Positions 36,190 through 47,960 of a DNA stretch of 64,000 bases are shown here, one piece after another; the stretch's first letter is position 1; each line of letters starts with the position of its first letter. The notes under the pieces are model-generated. The model did no database searches. It was not told where the DNA came from and worked only from the letters and a program-made list of their open reading frames with translations. A program made the position numbers and the translations under genes. The DNA is taken from positions 6,675,955-6,739,954 of the forward strand of contig CM021319.1 in the NCBI GenBank assembly GCA_010645155.1, read 5' to 3'. This DNA comes from Tigriopus japonicus (Eukaryota; Arthropoda; Copepoda; Harpacticoida; Harpacticidae).

Positions 36190-39100
36190 AAGCTTCTAAT
36201 ATATTTCCAAACTACATTAACAACTGACCTAGTATTTGTAAAGGAAAAATTAGAAAAACGGAGGTTGACAAATTGAGGAAAGTAATTAAAATCATCGATG
36301 TAAAATTGACTATAGATACTGAACTGCTGATTTGCATGCCTTTGAAATTAGAAGTTTGTCTCAAGAGTTTCAGTACATTTTGAAGGTTGAAAGCTTCATA
36401 TGAACATGTAAAAGTAGGTCAAAACAAACAACAAAAGCAGGCAAGTTTCCTGTCACGTGAAAATGAAGAACTTTATTAGTTTTGTTATAAAGTTTTGCTT
36501 AATCGGCCTTAAAGGATCCATTGGCAACCAAAAAGTGGCCAGGAGTGGGAGTATTCCTTCATGGAACACCCTCTATCAGTGATTTACTGACTCCTAAACT
36601 AACAAACAAACAGCCTTAAAGGACAAGCTAGAAAAATGACTTCATAATCAGGACTAAAGACCCTCTCTTCCAAAATTCAATCTCAAACAATATCTTAAAG
36701 AACGCACATACACGTACATACACTACATCGCGATTCAACTATTGATTGTTACACGGTATGAGGAGTTTTATCTTGGCCCCTTGAACACCCGGTGATCTGC
36801 TTCATCCAGTCACGCCCAATCTGATATCTGAAATGAGTTGTTAGGGTTGGGCGTGAGGTTTTGGCGAGGCATTCCACATGTCAAAACACGTCTTGGTAGG
36901 GATAAAATGCTTGGGGATTACAACCACTATCTGAAAGGGTCAAGACTAACCCACGAAGATCTGATCAATCGAAGAAGCCATTCCAACCAGAGCATAGCAA
37001 CCAGTCCAATATTCATCTCGTGAGGTTCTTGCTTCGTGATAGGAAAGCCTAATCTCCTCAGGTAATCAAACGACTTCGTGCGAGTCTCTCCTTATTTGAA
37101 TCAAAGACAAGGACACAATAATATGCATTTTCAGTTAAAGAAATTTGATTAGCATTTTTCTTGCAATAAAGCTCCACAAACAAAAAGTTCTTGTACCTTA
37201 TTGTTTCTCCATCTTCGCCAAATTTGGTCATTAATTAAAGAAGATGAAAAGTAGGGAAACCCATTTAAGTGGAGGTGATTCATTTGGTTTCATTAAATAA
37301 ATTTATTCCAGAGTTTCTTCATCCGAGTTTTGCTTTGTTACGTACATGAATAAAAAAATGTTTAGTAAGTAGTGAGCGCATGTGGTCGGTTGGTTGGTGC
37401 TCTTGCGTGTCAAATTCTCATCAACCTGAAACGAGACGGCTGGACGAACACATCCCCCAAATGACGGTTACCCGCGTAGATTACACTTATAGGTCAATAG
37501 CATTCCTGGCCTGATGTTCATAATAGACAACTAATGGAATATACGGGTGTAAGTTTCTTTAATGATATCCTTCATGTCATGCAAGTGTAAGGACGGCAAA
37601 GTTATGTGGACAGTGGCAGTTTGGACAAAATTGGCCGAGTGCATTTCAATCTGCATTTTGACACTTATCGAAAAAATGTCGGCATCAATATCACGTTGTA
37701 CTTATCGGGGTCTTAGATGGACATCAAACATGGCAATCAGTCACAACGTGCTATTTGATTAAATGTCGGTGCCATAATTAACGGAGTCCCATCCTTCTCA
37801 ACTTCGACGGGTATTTTGGCTCTTTGATGAGGGGCTTTTTCCCTCCACTTGATCGTGTGGTCCTCGTCACATGCAAACTTTATCATATGTCCGAACTCAC
37901 ACCTCAAACTCGTTCGATATCATTTCAGATAATGTTTGTTCATACCCAATTTTCCAACTAATGGTTTTTTCCTCGTTGTTGGAATTTTGATGAAGCTGAT
38001 ACTATATTTGAGCAAAACCTGAATAGAAGCCAATGAAATGAACTTAAAAAGGGATGTGGTTTCAGTAAAACGGCTTTCTTGCCTTCCATTTTATATTCAT
38101 CAATAAGCAAAAAAAGCGACGAATTCACATCATTTTTGAAATGATTTGATTTAAAGCTTTGGGGACATCAAACATTTTTTATCGGGTATTGTTCATCAAG
38201 CAAAGTGGTAAGAAAGGCTCTCCTTAAATTGGATGATTTGGTCTTACCTTGTGGGGGTCAAAACCCTCACTAACGGGATTTAGTACTTTGTGTGAGCACC
38301 CTTACAAAAGCATTGGTTTTCAGCCTGGTTGAACCATGGATCTGCAGTCAAGGGTGAGTAATGAACAATTTCAAAAGATCCCTCATCTTGACGCACTGAA
38401 GCCTTGGCTTGCTTGGTTTGGTTTGGCTTCACCTCGGGCATACTTCGTCGCATGATAATCTTGATCTTGATATTGATGAAGGTGTGAGGGTAAAGTCAAT
38501 TCGTCAACCCATATTTGGTTGGAAACCACACAAAGAAATATTCAAAACGCGTTCTTCTTTGAAACACAAGATGCACGCATGAAATTAAGAAGAACTTCTT
38601 CACTTGTCATGCGTAGAGGTCATTACAAGCATGTCTTCCTTGAGTTCTTATCCAGATTCATTCATCAAGCTTGAACGGTGAGCTCGTCATCAATGATAAG
38701 CATAAAATGTCGCTAATGCCTTGAATTCTCGGTTAAAAACCAGTCCGGATTCCTGGATTGGAGGCGGCAAAAACCGCTCAATCAAAGCGATAAGAGCTTT
38801 TAGAGTCCGATTTGACGCGTTGTCAATGAACAAAACTTCTGAGACGAGCACCAAATCTACGTAGAGGACTTGGTTCGTTTTTTGATAGTGGAGAAAAAAC
38901 TCGCTTTGTTCACATGTGCTTAGCTGATGAACTCAGGTGCTCTGATGCGAGATTGTGAGTGGAAGAAGTGTATCATATGACATGATGGACAAGGGTTTAT
39001 GATCCTTCTCCCCTTTAACAGTCTCTCTCTCTCTCTCTCCGGAGCTCAAATTATGGCTTGTACAACTAGACATGCAACACCGAGGTTCCCTTGTCCTATA

Positions 39101-42100
39101 AAACATGGAAAAAGCTATTGAAGGCAATGATTTACATACCTCAACTAGATCTTGAGCAATGCCTTTTAAGCTCTTATCATTAAAATCTTCCGATCTTTCA
39201 TCAATTTTCAAATCACAGCACGGTGTTGAAAAGGGATCCAAAAAATAACAAAGATGCAAAGAAAGCTTGTTGAATCATGTTGAAAGGTGTAATCATGTCT
39301 GTGACCAAGGATTGGGCAATTTCACACGATGCTCTATGATGTGGATGTATGAAAATTTCACCCCTTTCGTTTCTATATTCCCATGGATATTGGCCATCTT
39401 AGGGACACCTTAGCCGATTGACTCAATACAAGAAGGGAAAGGCGAACGTCATGAAATATTCACGTTCCCCTTCAAGAAAAGGGGTTGATTTTGAATACAT
39501 TTGTGGCATGCTTGAATTTCATATGAAATATTAATAACACACCATGTTGAACACACTCGTGAACATCCTTAAATGGACCGAAAGTGCCCACTTCAAAAAA
39601 AAAGCGGTCACTTAAAGGAAGCACTCGGACGAGAATTTTAAAGTAAGGTTAAGCCGTGTGTTTTTCCCCTTTTCTTTTCTCCCAAAGGGTTCCAAACTGG
39701 ATGGTCATAAACAATTGGCGCAATATTGGTTGTCCTTGGATAAATTTGTTGTAGGCCATTACTTGCAACCCATTGATTTCCAGCTTCTCTCAATTGTTGT
39801 TGGCCTTTTTGTAACGTTTGTACCGAAAGGTTTCGGCGACAGGGCCAGAGGGCTTTATAAACCGACACGAATTCGGTTTCCTTTTATTTTTTGTTGTTGT
39901 TTCGAGGCCATAACGGGCCTGACAAGCTGGCATTTATATTCCTGTCTATGAAGAATAATACATTGGGGCCATACATTTCCCAGGTGGTTCACAATGGAAG
40001 ACCATTTCATCTTTTTATATCCACGTTTATGATGAGTCATAAAAGACATTGAAATGGGACGCTTAGTACCATTCATATTGAGAGCAGTGTAATGCTACGA
40101 CTATGAGCTAGTGTGACCTAGTAGAAGGATATAACATTCATGGCAGCCTTCATGCACCAAGAAAGGCCACTTTCTTCCTCTTCTTACCGGATCTCCTTAC
40201 GACGTGGAAAAATGAGTCTGTTTCCACCTTTTTATCAGGTTCTTTCAGCGAGAAAAGACAAATGTTTGGAGGAGAACACTTTTTTTCAAGAAAGATGGGG
40301 AAATTGTTGGAAAGTGAAAAAAAAGAACCATTATCAAATGAGACTACTTGCTGAGTGGCCTTATATTTCTTCCACCCTAAATTTGTTCTTCCTCTTTGAG
40401 ACGTTTGGACCTTGGGTGGAACAGCATCTTATGCCTTGCCTCCCAAGCAGGGACCACTCATCCATCTACGGCCTTGTCAAAGAATCGAGGGGAAGGACAG
40501 AGCTCTTCAAAGATTAAAAGATCTTGATTACTCAGCATTTCATTGGACTCTTTCTAAGCTGCTTCACTCGGGCCTACTTATCTTTTCATCTCGAAGCCTT
40601 GCCTTGGGTTTAGGACTTCCCCAAAAAAACAACCACAAAGCAACCCTCTTGGGACCACAAAAAGTACTTGGAACTATTTGGCACCTGTTTGGTTTGAATG
40701 GGTTGAGAATTTTTCTAGTATTTTTGTGCGACAAAACAATAAAGAGGTTTGGAGACTGAGTATTCAAAAACCTTAAATTTTCCAGAAGACCATTGTAAAC
40801 TCACGGAACCCAGTCCAAAGGTTAAACTGTCATGATACAAATGCAAGTCGAATTTCTAATATTGGCTCAATTTTTACTTATTTATTTATATACATCTTCA
40901 ATGACAAGTCTTTCCCCTTTCAGGCTTTTAGCTTGGTTAAGTGTGTCTTGTCACTTTTGAGCATTTATCAAGTATGGTTTATCGACGAAACTTCTAAAGG
41001 CTGATTGCATGTTAAGATCTAATTCATACTGGCTAGAGGCTCCTCCCAAAGAAATCTTTTGTTCTCGAGCCATGCCGAGTGTCTTGAAAAAGAGTTGAGG
41101 AATTCGATTTAAAATGGGTCGGTCATTGAATTGAAAACCGGCTGGTTAGATATGCTTGGAATAAATGGTGATTGGGCCCAGCTTGGAATCCATTCCGTGT
41201 CTCTCCTCAGGACGTTTGAGCCCCGCTGTGAAGGGAATTGGTAATTTGCCATTGATATAAGGCCAAGAATTATGATCATTAGAGGCCATTATTGGATCGG
41301 TATGGACAGATCATTAGTATCCAGGTTCCAAGGTCGATTTAATCCTCACAAAATCACGTTTCCAGAGAGCTACCTACCCATAGTACACATGGGTAATGAA
41401 GCCAGTCTCGAAACGTCCTTCTCATATCCCCAAAGTGAGTCGACGAAGAGAGGAAAATACCCTCCCAAGTTGATGCATTCACTAATGGGTACTCGCTGGC
41501 TTCCTCTTCGCCATTCCATTCCAAGCTGTGTCATGAGTGACCATTTGCTTGTTGCAAGCCCAATGAATACCCAAACTTTGGTCAGCAAAAATGCTAGGAG
41601 TCGTCGATCCAAGCACTCAATACATTTGTCGACTGGAATTTCTGACGCCGGGATATCGGAGGGAGGTAAAAGCCGAGGACTCCATCGTAAATCTGCCAAC
41701 TTTTTGCTGCCTATTTCTTTCTCCTCCCTCTCTTCTTCATTCTATTCGGGCAATGGGGACACCCTCTGGTCTGGGTAAACTAAGTGCGCCTATGAAGACT
41801 CTTTGTACCCAAACAAATTACCCTGAATGAACCATCGACACTCTCCGACGGATGTTACCTATACCGAGGTCTCCGAGACATTTTAGTATTAAAAAAAGGA
41901 ACCCCCATTAGAGCAAAACGTCGGAACAGCTGCTTCAACTTCAAAGCTAAAAGATAGGAGTGCAGCTGCATCTGCACTTTGTATTTGATCAACTACCCAT
42001 GGACGGTGAGATCGAGTGAGAGGCAAAGGTGATGTACGCACACACAATGACAATTAATGTGAGAAATTTACCACCCCTTTTTTAACAACGGTGATTTTCC

Positions 42101-42320
42101 ATCTCAATGGCTCCTTTGATATAGGCTCCAAGTGACTGGATTTATTGCTCAAAGGTGGAAAAGTCAACCAAACCTTTGTCAGTGAAGCTGAATATTGATC
42201 AAACCTTGCCGGCGAATTTTGTTGTTAATACAAGAAAGGGGAAAAGCATCTCATCAAGACGCAATCAAATCGCAAAAACTAATATTTGCAGAGAAAATTC
42301 AATCTTGATTGCCTGACGAG
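36190..42320. other. Non-coding stretch before the DNAI4-like gene
   Basis: About 6 kb without a supported gene. It holds a (CT)n tract at 39022-39039. A minus-strand frame near 39140-39259 ends at a good donor (GTTGAG|GTATGT) but lacks an acceptor. Plus and minus frames of 109-168 codons at 41272-41830 have unrecognised peptides and are not called. Confidence 0.5.
39022..39039 (+). repeat. (CT)n microsatellite
   Basis: Nine uninterrupted CT units. Confidence 0.9.
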
Positions 42321-43235
42321 ATGACGGAAGACTTTGGGCACGGATTCACTTATAAGATTATCGAAGGCGAGGGAGATGAAGAACCAGTCGTGGAATTTTT
42401 CGATCCGGAAGGAAACAATGTGACTCCACTTCCACTCTACTTGCCAAGCGAGGACCCGAAATTAAAGGTAGAAAAATATGTTCTGGCAGCGGTTTACATT
42501 TCTTAAAACCTCCAAGATCACGTTTAGGAGGAGGGGGAAAAACGAGTGCGGAAAGTTCCTCGGCCAAATACCATAATGAGGACTTTCTTGCATGTGACCA
42601 CAGCCTTGTATAGCATGGCGGGTTTGGGATCCTTGAAGCAATCCCGGTTCTATCGGGACGAAATCAACAAGAACCAACTCATGCCTAGTAGAGAGGGTGA
42701 CGAAATCGGTCCATTGGGAGTGAGTATATTTCAGTTTCAAAGATAAATCGATAATTGTAAACGAATTTTTCCGCCTTTATAGGACCCCAATGATGTTTTC
42801 CTTGATGACAAAACTGAACAAAATGACGTCATGGAGAAATTAAATGCTCCACTAGAGAGGCTGGAAGCCGAGCATTCGAAAGAAATCGACATTTATCTTG
42901 TGGAAACGGATACGATTTGGATGTTGAATATCCCTGGCACGTGTGTAGAGGTGGATCCTGATAACCCCGACAGAGCTGACGATGGCAATGACGGGTCAAA
43001 CCTAGAAGATCAAGAGGAAAAAGTCGTATTCAAGTATCAATTGGTCGATCGATGGAGCCAAACGTTGGATTTCTCTAAGAAACGCAAAGGGACCCAGTGT
43101 GACGAGATCGAGGTTGAGCCTCAAGGAACACAAGTCAGCACCAAGGACTTCTTAGAAGAAAAGCGGAAACTCCAGAATTTGGGACCATCCAAGATGAACC
43201 TAAGAAGTCGCTCACCTTCGCGAGAGAGATCTTGA
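42321..43235 (+). CDS. DNAI4: N-terminal fragment of dynein axonemal intermediate chain 4 (WDR78)-like protein
   Basis: Three exons, 42321-42467, 42528-42719 and 42783-43235, joined in phase 0 across introns of 60 and 63 bp (donors GTAGAA and GTGAGT, acceptors GTTTAG and TTATAG), give 263 residues. Exon 1 reads VEFFDPEGNNVTPLPLY, the VFD-x-G-x-DVTPxPLY signature near the N-terminus of DNAI4. Exon 3 reads ETDTIWMLNIPG and later GTQCDEI, matching the ETETIWLLDMP ... VQCDKI region. From family knowledge the full protein (about 850 residues in human) continues into WD40 repeats and serves inner dynein arms of motile cilia. Here a TGA ends the frame before any WD repeat, and the next gene starts about 220 bp later. 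The start is the first ATG after an in-frame TGA (42306). Either the gene is truncated or further exons were missed. Confidence 0.75.
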
Positions 43236-43457
43236 ATTTGTAAATTAAATGTCCTTGAAATGAATTGCTCTGAAACATTCATGAGCCACGTGGACAAAAC
43301 GTTTATCTCACAGACACGGTACATCCTCTTGAAAAGAAAGCAATGCGTTGTTCGTCATTGCAGACATTCAATGATTCTAAGAATGGGCAGCGTACGTTTA
43401 GGAAATCTTGGAAGCCCTTAAGAAACAGGATGCTGAGTAACTACACTAGTGGCTGTT

Positions 43458-44981
43458 ATGAGAGTGAACAGATCGTTTAAAAAGCAACAACTAGTCATGA
43501 GATTGTTTACCACTATCCTGTATCTTTGTCTAACCGAGAGCGGTGCTTTTGAAATTCTTCAGCATGGAGGACGCCTTGAAGAAGGTCAGCATGCTCCCTT
43601 CACAGAAACGATTCGGGTTGAAGAAGGCTCTTCATTTCTTCTCCGTTGTCAGGTAACGAGGAGACTATTTTTCTTAAAACCAATTCGTGATACCTTTTTG
43701 TTTATAAAATATCTGCCATCGATGCCAAGTTATGTTACTAAGTACTACTGAGTGCGAACACTTTGAAAATAACAGTTACTGCCGTTGAATTATTTTCATG
43801 TTTTTGTTAAACAAAAACTGACGCCTTTGGGAAGCAATTTCCTCTTCAACGAAAGAGATTTGCTTGATCGAAACATTTAGAAGAAACAATGCAACTTGTT
43901 GCTATTATTTTTCACATTTGAACTTGATATCCAAGTTCAGTTAACGAATGATTGTTTTATCGGTTTCACACTTTTAATATAAAAAAAAATGTTCATGTGC
44001 GTTGACACATAAATGCAAAAGAGTTCCTATGATAAGATTTTTATTTTATTTTAGACCGATGATTTCATAANNNNNNNNNNNNNNNNNNNNNNNNNNNNNN
44101 NNNNNNNNNNNNNNNNNNNNNNNNNNNNNNNNNNNNNNNNNNNNNNNNNNNNNNNNNNNNNNNNNNNNNNNNNNNNNNNNNNNNNNNNNNNNNNNNNNNN
44201 NNNNNNNNNNNNNNNNNNNNNNNNNNNNNNNNNNNNNNNNNNNNNNNNNNNNNNNNATATTTGATCTCAATGCTCTCATTTAATTGGTAAAATCTGAAAC
44301 ATTAAAATACCTTGTGGAGTCATTAAAAAATTCAGAGTTGAAGGCAGGAGATTGCATTTAAATCATCAAACAAAAAAGGTCTCAAAATGAAAATATTGTG
44401 AATTGAAATAAAAAAGTAAAATGAAAAATTCGGATTGGTTTCGGATTACGTCGGATCCGAATTTTTTTTCGCAAATCCGAATCCGAATCCGAATCCGACA
44501 GGTTTTGGCAAATCCGAACGAATCCGAATCCGAAAATTCGCGCTAAAATCCGAACGAATCCGAATCCGAAAATTCTTGCGTCAATCCGAACGAATCCGAA
44601 TCCGATCGGATTCGGATCCGATCGGATCCGACTTTTCGGATCCGATGCACAGCTCTAGTTCCTATGATAAGATTTTTATTTCATTTTAGACCGATGATTT
44701 CATAAACAGTTGCACTTGGAGCCATAAAGGTCATACCTGCCATCTCAAGTACAGCAGTACCGCAAAGAGTCTGGTCAAGAACATCTGTGACGACCTTGAA
44801 ACTCGGGTTGATGTCCGAGGCAATTATGACAACCATGAATGCGGTCTTCTGATCCGAAAGGCGAAACTTGAAGACTCTGGATTGTGGGGATGCTACGTAA
44901 AGGAGTACATCTCAGCCCTGGCTTTCTTCAAAGAAGCGGAAAGAAAAACGGCATTAACCAGGGTTCAAGTTGTTCCGAAAA
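43458..44981 (+). CDS. Secreted or membrane immunoglobulin-domain protein (partial, gap in intron)
   Basis: Exon 1 (43458 or 43497 to 43652) encodes a signal peptide (MRLFTTILYLCLTESGA from the ATG at 43497) and the first Ig strands (RVEEGSSFLLRCQ). It ends at donor CAG|GTAACG in phase 0. Exon 2 (44690-44981) follows acceptor TTTCATTTTAG and reads SCTWSHKG then LIRKAKLEDSGLWGCYVKEY. It ends at donor AAAA|GTAAGC in phase 1. Together they make one Ig fold with Cys in LLRC, Trp in CTW, and the D-S-G-x-x-x-C motif, plus extra cysteines. Role at the cell surface is inferred; no subfamily is recognised. Later exons, perhaps with a membrane anchor, were not found before 57 kb. The intron contains an assembly gap and a transposon insertion. 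Confidence 0.75.
44023..44070 (+). repeat. First copy of 48-bp duplicated intron/exon boundary, abutting the gap
   Basis: This 48-bp segment carries the acceptor and the first 16 bases of exon 2. It recurs at 44658-44705 with one T/C difference and ends exactly at the first N. The best reading is the same locus from an allele without the insertion, not a real exon duplication. Confidence 0.8.
44071..44256. other. Assembly gap (186 N)
   Basis: Unsequenced, within the intron of the immunoglobulin-domain gene. The flanks contain the duplicated 48-bp segment. Confidence 0.99.
44257..44657. mobile_element. Right part of a hAT-like insertion with AATCCG tandem repeats
   Basis: The segment ends TGCACAGCTCTA (44646-44657), so read from that end the element starts TAGAGCTGTGCA, a hAT-like terminus. 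It is followed by GTTCCTAT (44658-44665), which also occurs at the pre-gap site 44023-44030, as an 8-bp target duplication would. About 44476-44645 is a tandem array of AATCCG units with a longer period containing AATCCGAACGAATCCG, plus palindromic CGGATCCG blocks. The left end lies in the gap. No coding capacity is seen. Confidence 0.6.
44658..44705 (+). repeat. Second copy of the 48-bp intron/exon boundary
   Basis: Matches 44023-44070 at 47 of 48 positions. This copy continues into the complete exon 2 and is the functional acceptor copy in the assembly. Confidence 0.8.
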
Positions 44982-47718
44982 GTAAGCAAACCATGGGCAT
45001 TTTAGGACGAGCATCCTTTTGCGACTGCGACTGCAAGCAAAAATAATACGGTACAGAATGACGTTTTTCACGCAACCTCAATACCATCTTTCTGGCGATG
45101 TCTGAAGCAATTCCGAAAAATGGGAGTTTGTTCCCGAAAAAGGAACTGGTGTCACTTCTCACGGTTCCCCATATTTTCAACTCACCCCAAACTTATGCAC
45201 AAATAATCAAAGCTCATTTGCATGCATACTGCCACAGAAAAAGAAAATAAACATGTTTTTGCTTTCGTTTGTGAGGAAAGTGAGTGAGATCGATTTCGCT
45301 AACAAAGCACCTCGTTTCCCCTAACCTCGCTTCCCAGTCAATAAACTATTTCCGTTTGTAATTCTTAGATTGCTTTGAAAACATAGTAATGAAAAATATC
45401 TTGAAACATTTACATCAATGTTCTTAAGGGTAGTTGTCATTCATGTTTTGACATTTTAAAGGTTTTCTTGTTAATGTTATGGGAATTGCATACTCAAACA
45501 AGGAAAAAAATGTACAAAATTTATTGTGAGTGATGGTTTTTGCCAACATTTCATAAGTTCTATTTGAAATAGAACTTGTTATTATTTTTTCTATCATTTT
45601 GGCCCCACACTCAAAACGTCCAATCATATCTTGTTGGTTCATAAACCAAACTACCTAAAAGCGATTTTCGTGTGGTCAACATCGGTCAAACGTCTGGAAC
45701 AAATTTTTGATGGTTTGGGTAACATTTTTTTAAAAGTTAAAATACTTGCTATTTCTTTAAAAAGTAGTCTTATCCAAGAGTTCAATCTGCAATTTAGTCG
45801 TGATGTGTTTCGAATCAGGAGTGATTTCGAGTTTCATCGTCAGTTATAAAAATGGATTTCGAGTTGGCAGCGCTGCCATATTTTATGGCAGATAAGGTCT
45901 ATTGCCTGTTGAAAAGTTTAGTTGTGGTCAGATTTTGGACCCTAAAAACCAAAATGGCAAATCTCTGCCAAAAATCCAACTAGAAACACATCAGAACAAT
46001 TAAGTGGCTAGTTTTAGCTTAAATAATGGACAGTCTACATAGTTGATGTACAATGGAAAAAATAGATGACTAAGGCAAGCACAAGTTTTAATGAAGAACA
46101 TAATAGGAAAAAGAACAAAAATTTAGAAAAGCTTAATAGTGATGAATCAATTGGTAGCTGGAAGAGTTTTTAAAATCTTCTGCCACCCGCCACGATTTAC
46201 CGAGTTGTGAACTCTGATTTCAAGGATGATTTTCGCCTTCATTCTCCGGGCAAAGCAGACAGCGAATCATTAAGCTCGGAAAAAGTGACGACAGAGGTGC
46301 ACTCTGATCTCCGTGCATCGATCAAAACTCTTGACAGTTCGATCGGCTTTTGACCCCGGTCGGAATATTGTCTATTATTATTTTTCCTACCCTCGAAGAG
46401 TGGCGAGATATCGTACAAAGAAAGAAAACAAAAATGAGTTATGGCCTGGCTCCGGCTGCTCCCCATTTCCAACCCCATCCGCATGGGGATTCAATTCTAG
46501 CCCCCATTAATTGAAATAAGATCATCGGAGAGTCGAGTATTCATAGAAAGACCCACCCATCTTTGTCTTCAAATGGATTTCAATTAGAATCCCGAGTGTC
46601 GGCGGAACCGGCGATTCCAAATGCTCGTTGAGAGCAAACTATGTCTGATGTGATTGTTTTTGTGTGGCTTCCATCTGTTGTGGTAATTGACATTCCCAGG
46701 TTTGGCAGGAACGAAAAGAAAACATATTTTCAGGGAAACACTGTCGATCCTGTCATTTTTTGACGGATCGGGACTCCACTCCTCACTCTGCCCTCCCTCC
46801 CTCCCAAATTGCTGGAATCGAGGAACAAGTCACCCTCTGTCTTTGGCACAAGTACCTCTCAAGTGAACTCAAGTGAGCGAAACTTGGATGGAAGGAAGCG
46901 CCTCTCTCCCCTCTTTCTGCAAAAGCAAGTGGACCTCTGAAGAGACGGGATGGCTGTAATAATTGAGTAAGTAAGCAAGCAAGCAAACAGGCAAACAAAA
47001 TCGGTGTTCGAGAGCGGGCAAAAATGGGATGGAATCTCTTGGGAGACCAAATATCCTAACTAGCGGAGAGAGAGAGGATCATTAGTCTTCGGAGATGGTT
47101 TTGCAAACCATTGTTCTCGGTCAGGGTTCATTTTTTGATTCTCAAAGTACAATCTGGGACAAACCTGGCAATCTTTGTAGTGGAAACATGCGAGTTGGTT
47201 TATGGCAAACGACAGTAAAAAGCACTTTGTCATGGATGTACTCAAAAATGAAAGTGATTTTTCCAATTTCATCAAAACTTCAGAGGTTGAGGCCCTTTAT
47301 CACGTAAAGTTCAAATTCAGTTCTCTTCCTTCAAACTTTGAAACTTCCAACAAAACCTCTTTACTTCGACAAAATTCTGAAGTATGAAAAAGCTTTGTTT
47401 GTTGGCCTCGTGAGGTTTAATTCCTGACCCCTGCACAAAAAATGCAAAAAAAGATTCTGATTTGGACAAAAAATCGTTGTCGTTCAGAATTCAAACCAAT
47501 TTTCGAAAGCTTGTTTGCTTAACCCGTTTAAAGACCAGCGTTTTTTTGTGACCATATTGATCAAAAACCAATTATTCAAACATTTTGAAATATTATGATG
47601 ATTTGAAAACAGTATGATACAATCAAACTATTCAAATCTTTTTTAAGTCTAAAAAAGTGATTCGGCAATTAGAACCACATAGGCTTAAAGATCTGATAAA
47701 GAAAGGTGTAGACCAACA
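44982..47718. other. Intronic or intergenic stretch after the immunoglobulin exon
   Basis: No further immunoglobulin-gene exon was recognised. A short ATG frame at 47202 (MANDSKKHFVMDVLKNES) ends near a possible donor (CAC|GTAAAG at about 47304) but is not convincing. Simple repeats include CCCT units near 46790-46803 and GCAA units near 46970-46995. Confidence 0.45.
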
Positions 47719-47960
47719 GGAGATGGTGTAGCGCAGTTGATTAACGTGCGACCGAGCAATGCTCGGGTTCATGGGTTTGATTCCAGGTCCTCCCCCCAAA
47801 TTTCCTCCTTCCTGTTTAGTGAATGATCGCCCCGAAGGGCGCAACTTTGACCCGGAATGGGCCTATCTGGTATTTATTCAATTGTTTCAAACTAATGACA
47901 TATATCTGTAAAATATCCAATGTGTTATCAAACGCGCAATAAAGATTCTTATAATGAAAG
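47719..47960 (+). mobile_element. tRNA-derived SINE
   Basis: The first about 75 bp form a tRNA-like head with A box TAGCGCAGTTGA (47729-47740) and B box GGTTTGATTCC (47774-47784). The anticodon-arm region holds hairpin CCGAGC-AAT-GCTCGG. The acceptor stem pairs poorly and pyrimidine 33 is missing, so it is not a functional tRNA. A non-tRNA body follows (with GCCCCGAAGGGC), ending in CAATAAAGATTCTTATA, which resembles a LINE-derived 3' tail. Flanks share a GAAAGG motif, at best a degraded target duplication. The 3' boundary is approximate. Confidence 0.6.

Noticed and set aside
38933..39259. Minus-strand frame ending at a good donor GTTGAG|GTATGT
   Set aside because: No acceptor or ATG with context on the 5' side and no recognisable peptide; kept only as a remark in the intergenic entry.
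41272..41778. 168-codon plus-strand frame and its minus-strand partner
   Set aside because: Peptides look random, the plus start lacks context, and no homologous motif or splice partner was seen.
44023..44070. Apparent duplication of exon 2 of the immunoglobulin gene
   Set aside because: It stops exactly at the gap and shares an 8-bp target site with the insertion boundary, so haplotype joining explains it better than gene duplication.
47719..47800. Second tRNA gene
   Set aside because: A and B boxes are present but the acceptor stem mispairs and the anticodon loop lacks the conserved U33, so it is a SINE head rather than a functional tRNA.
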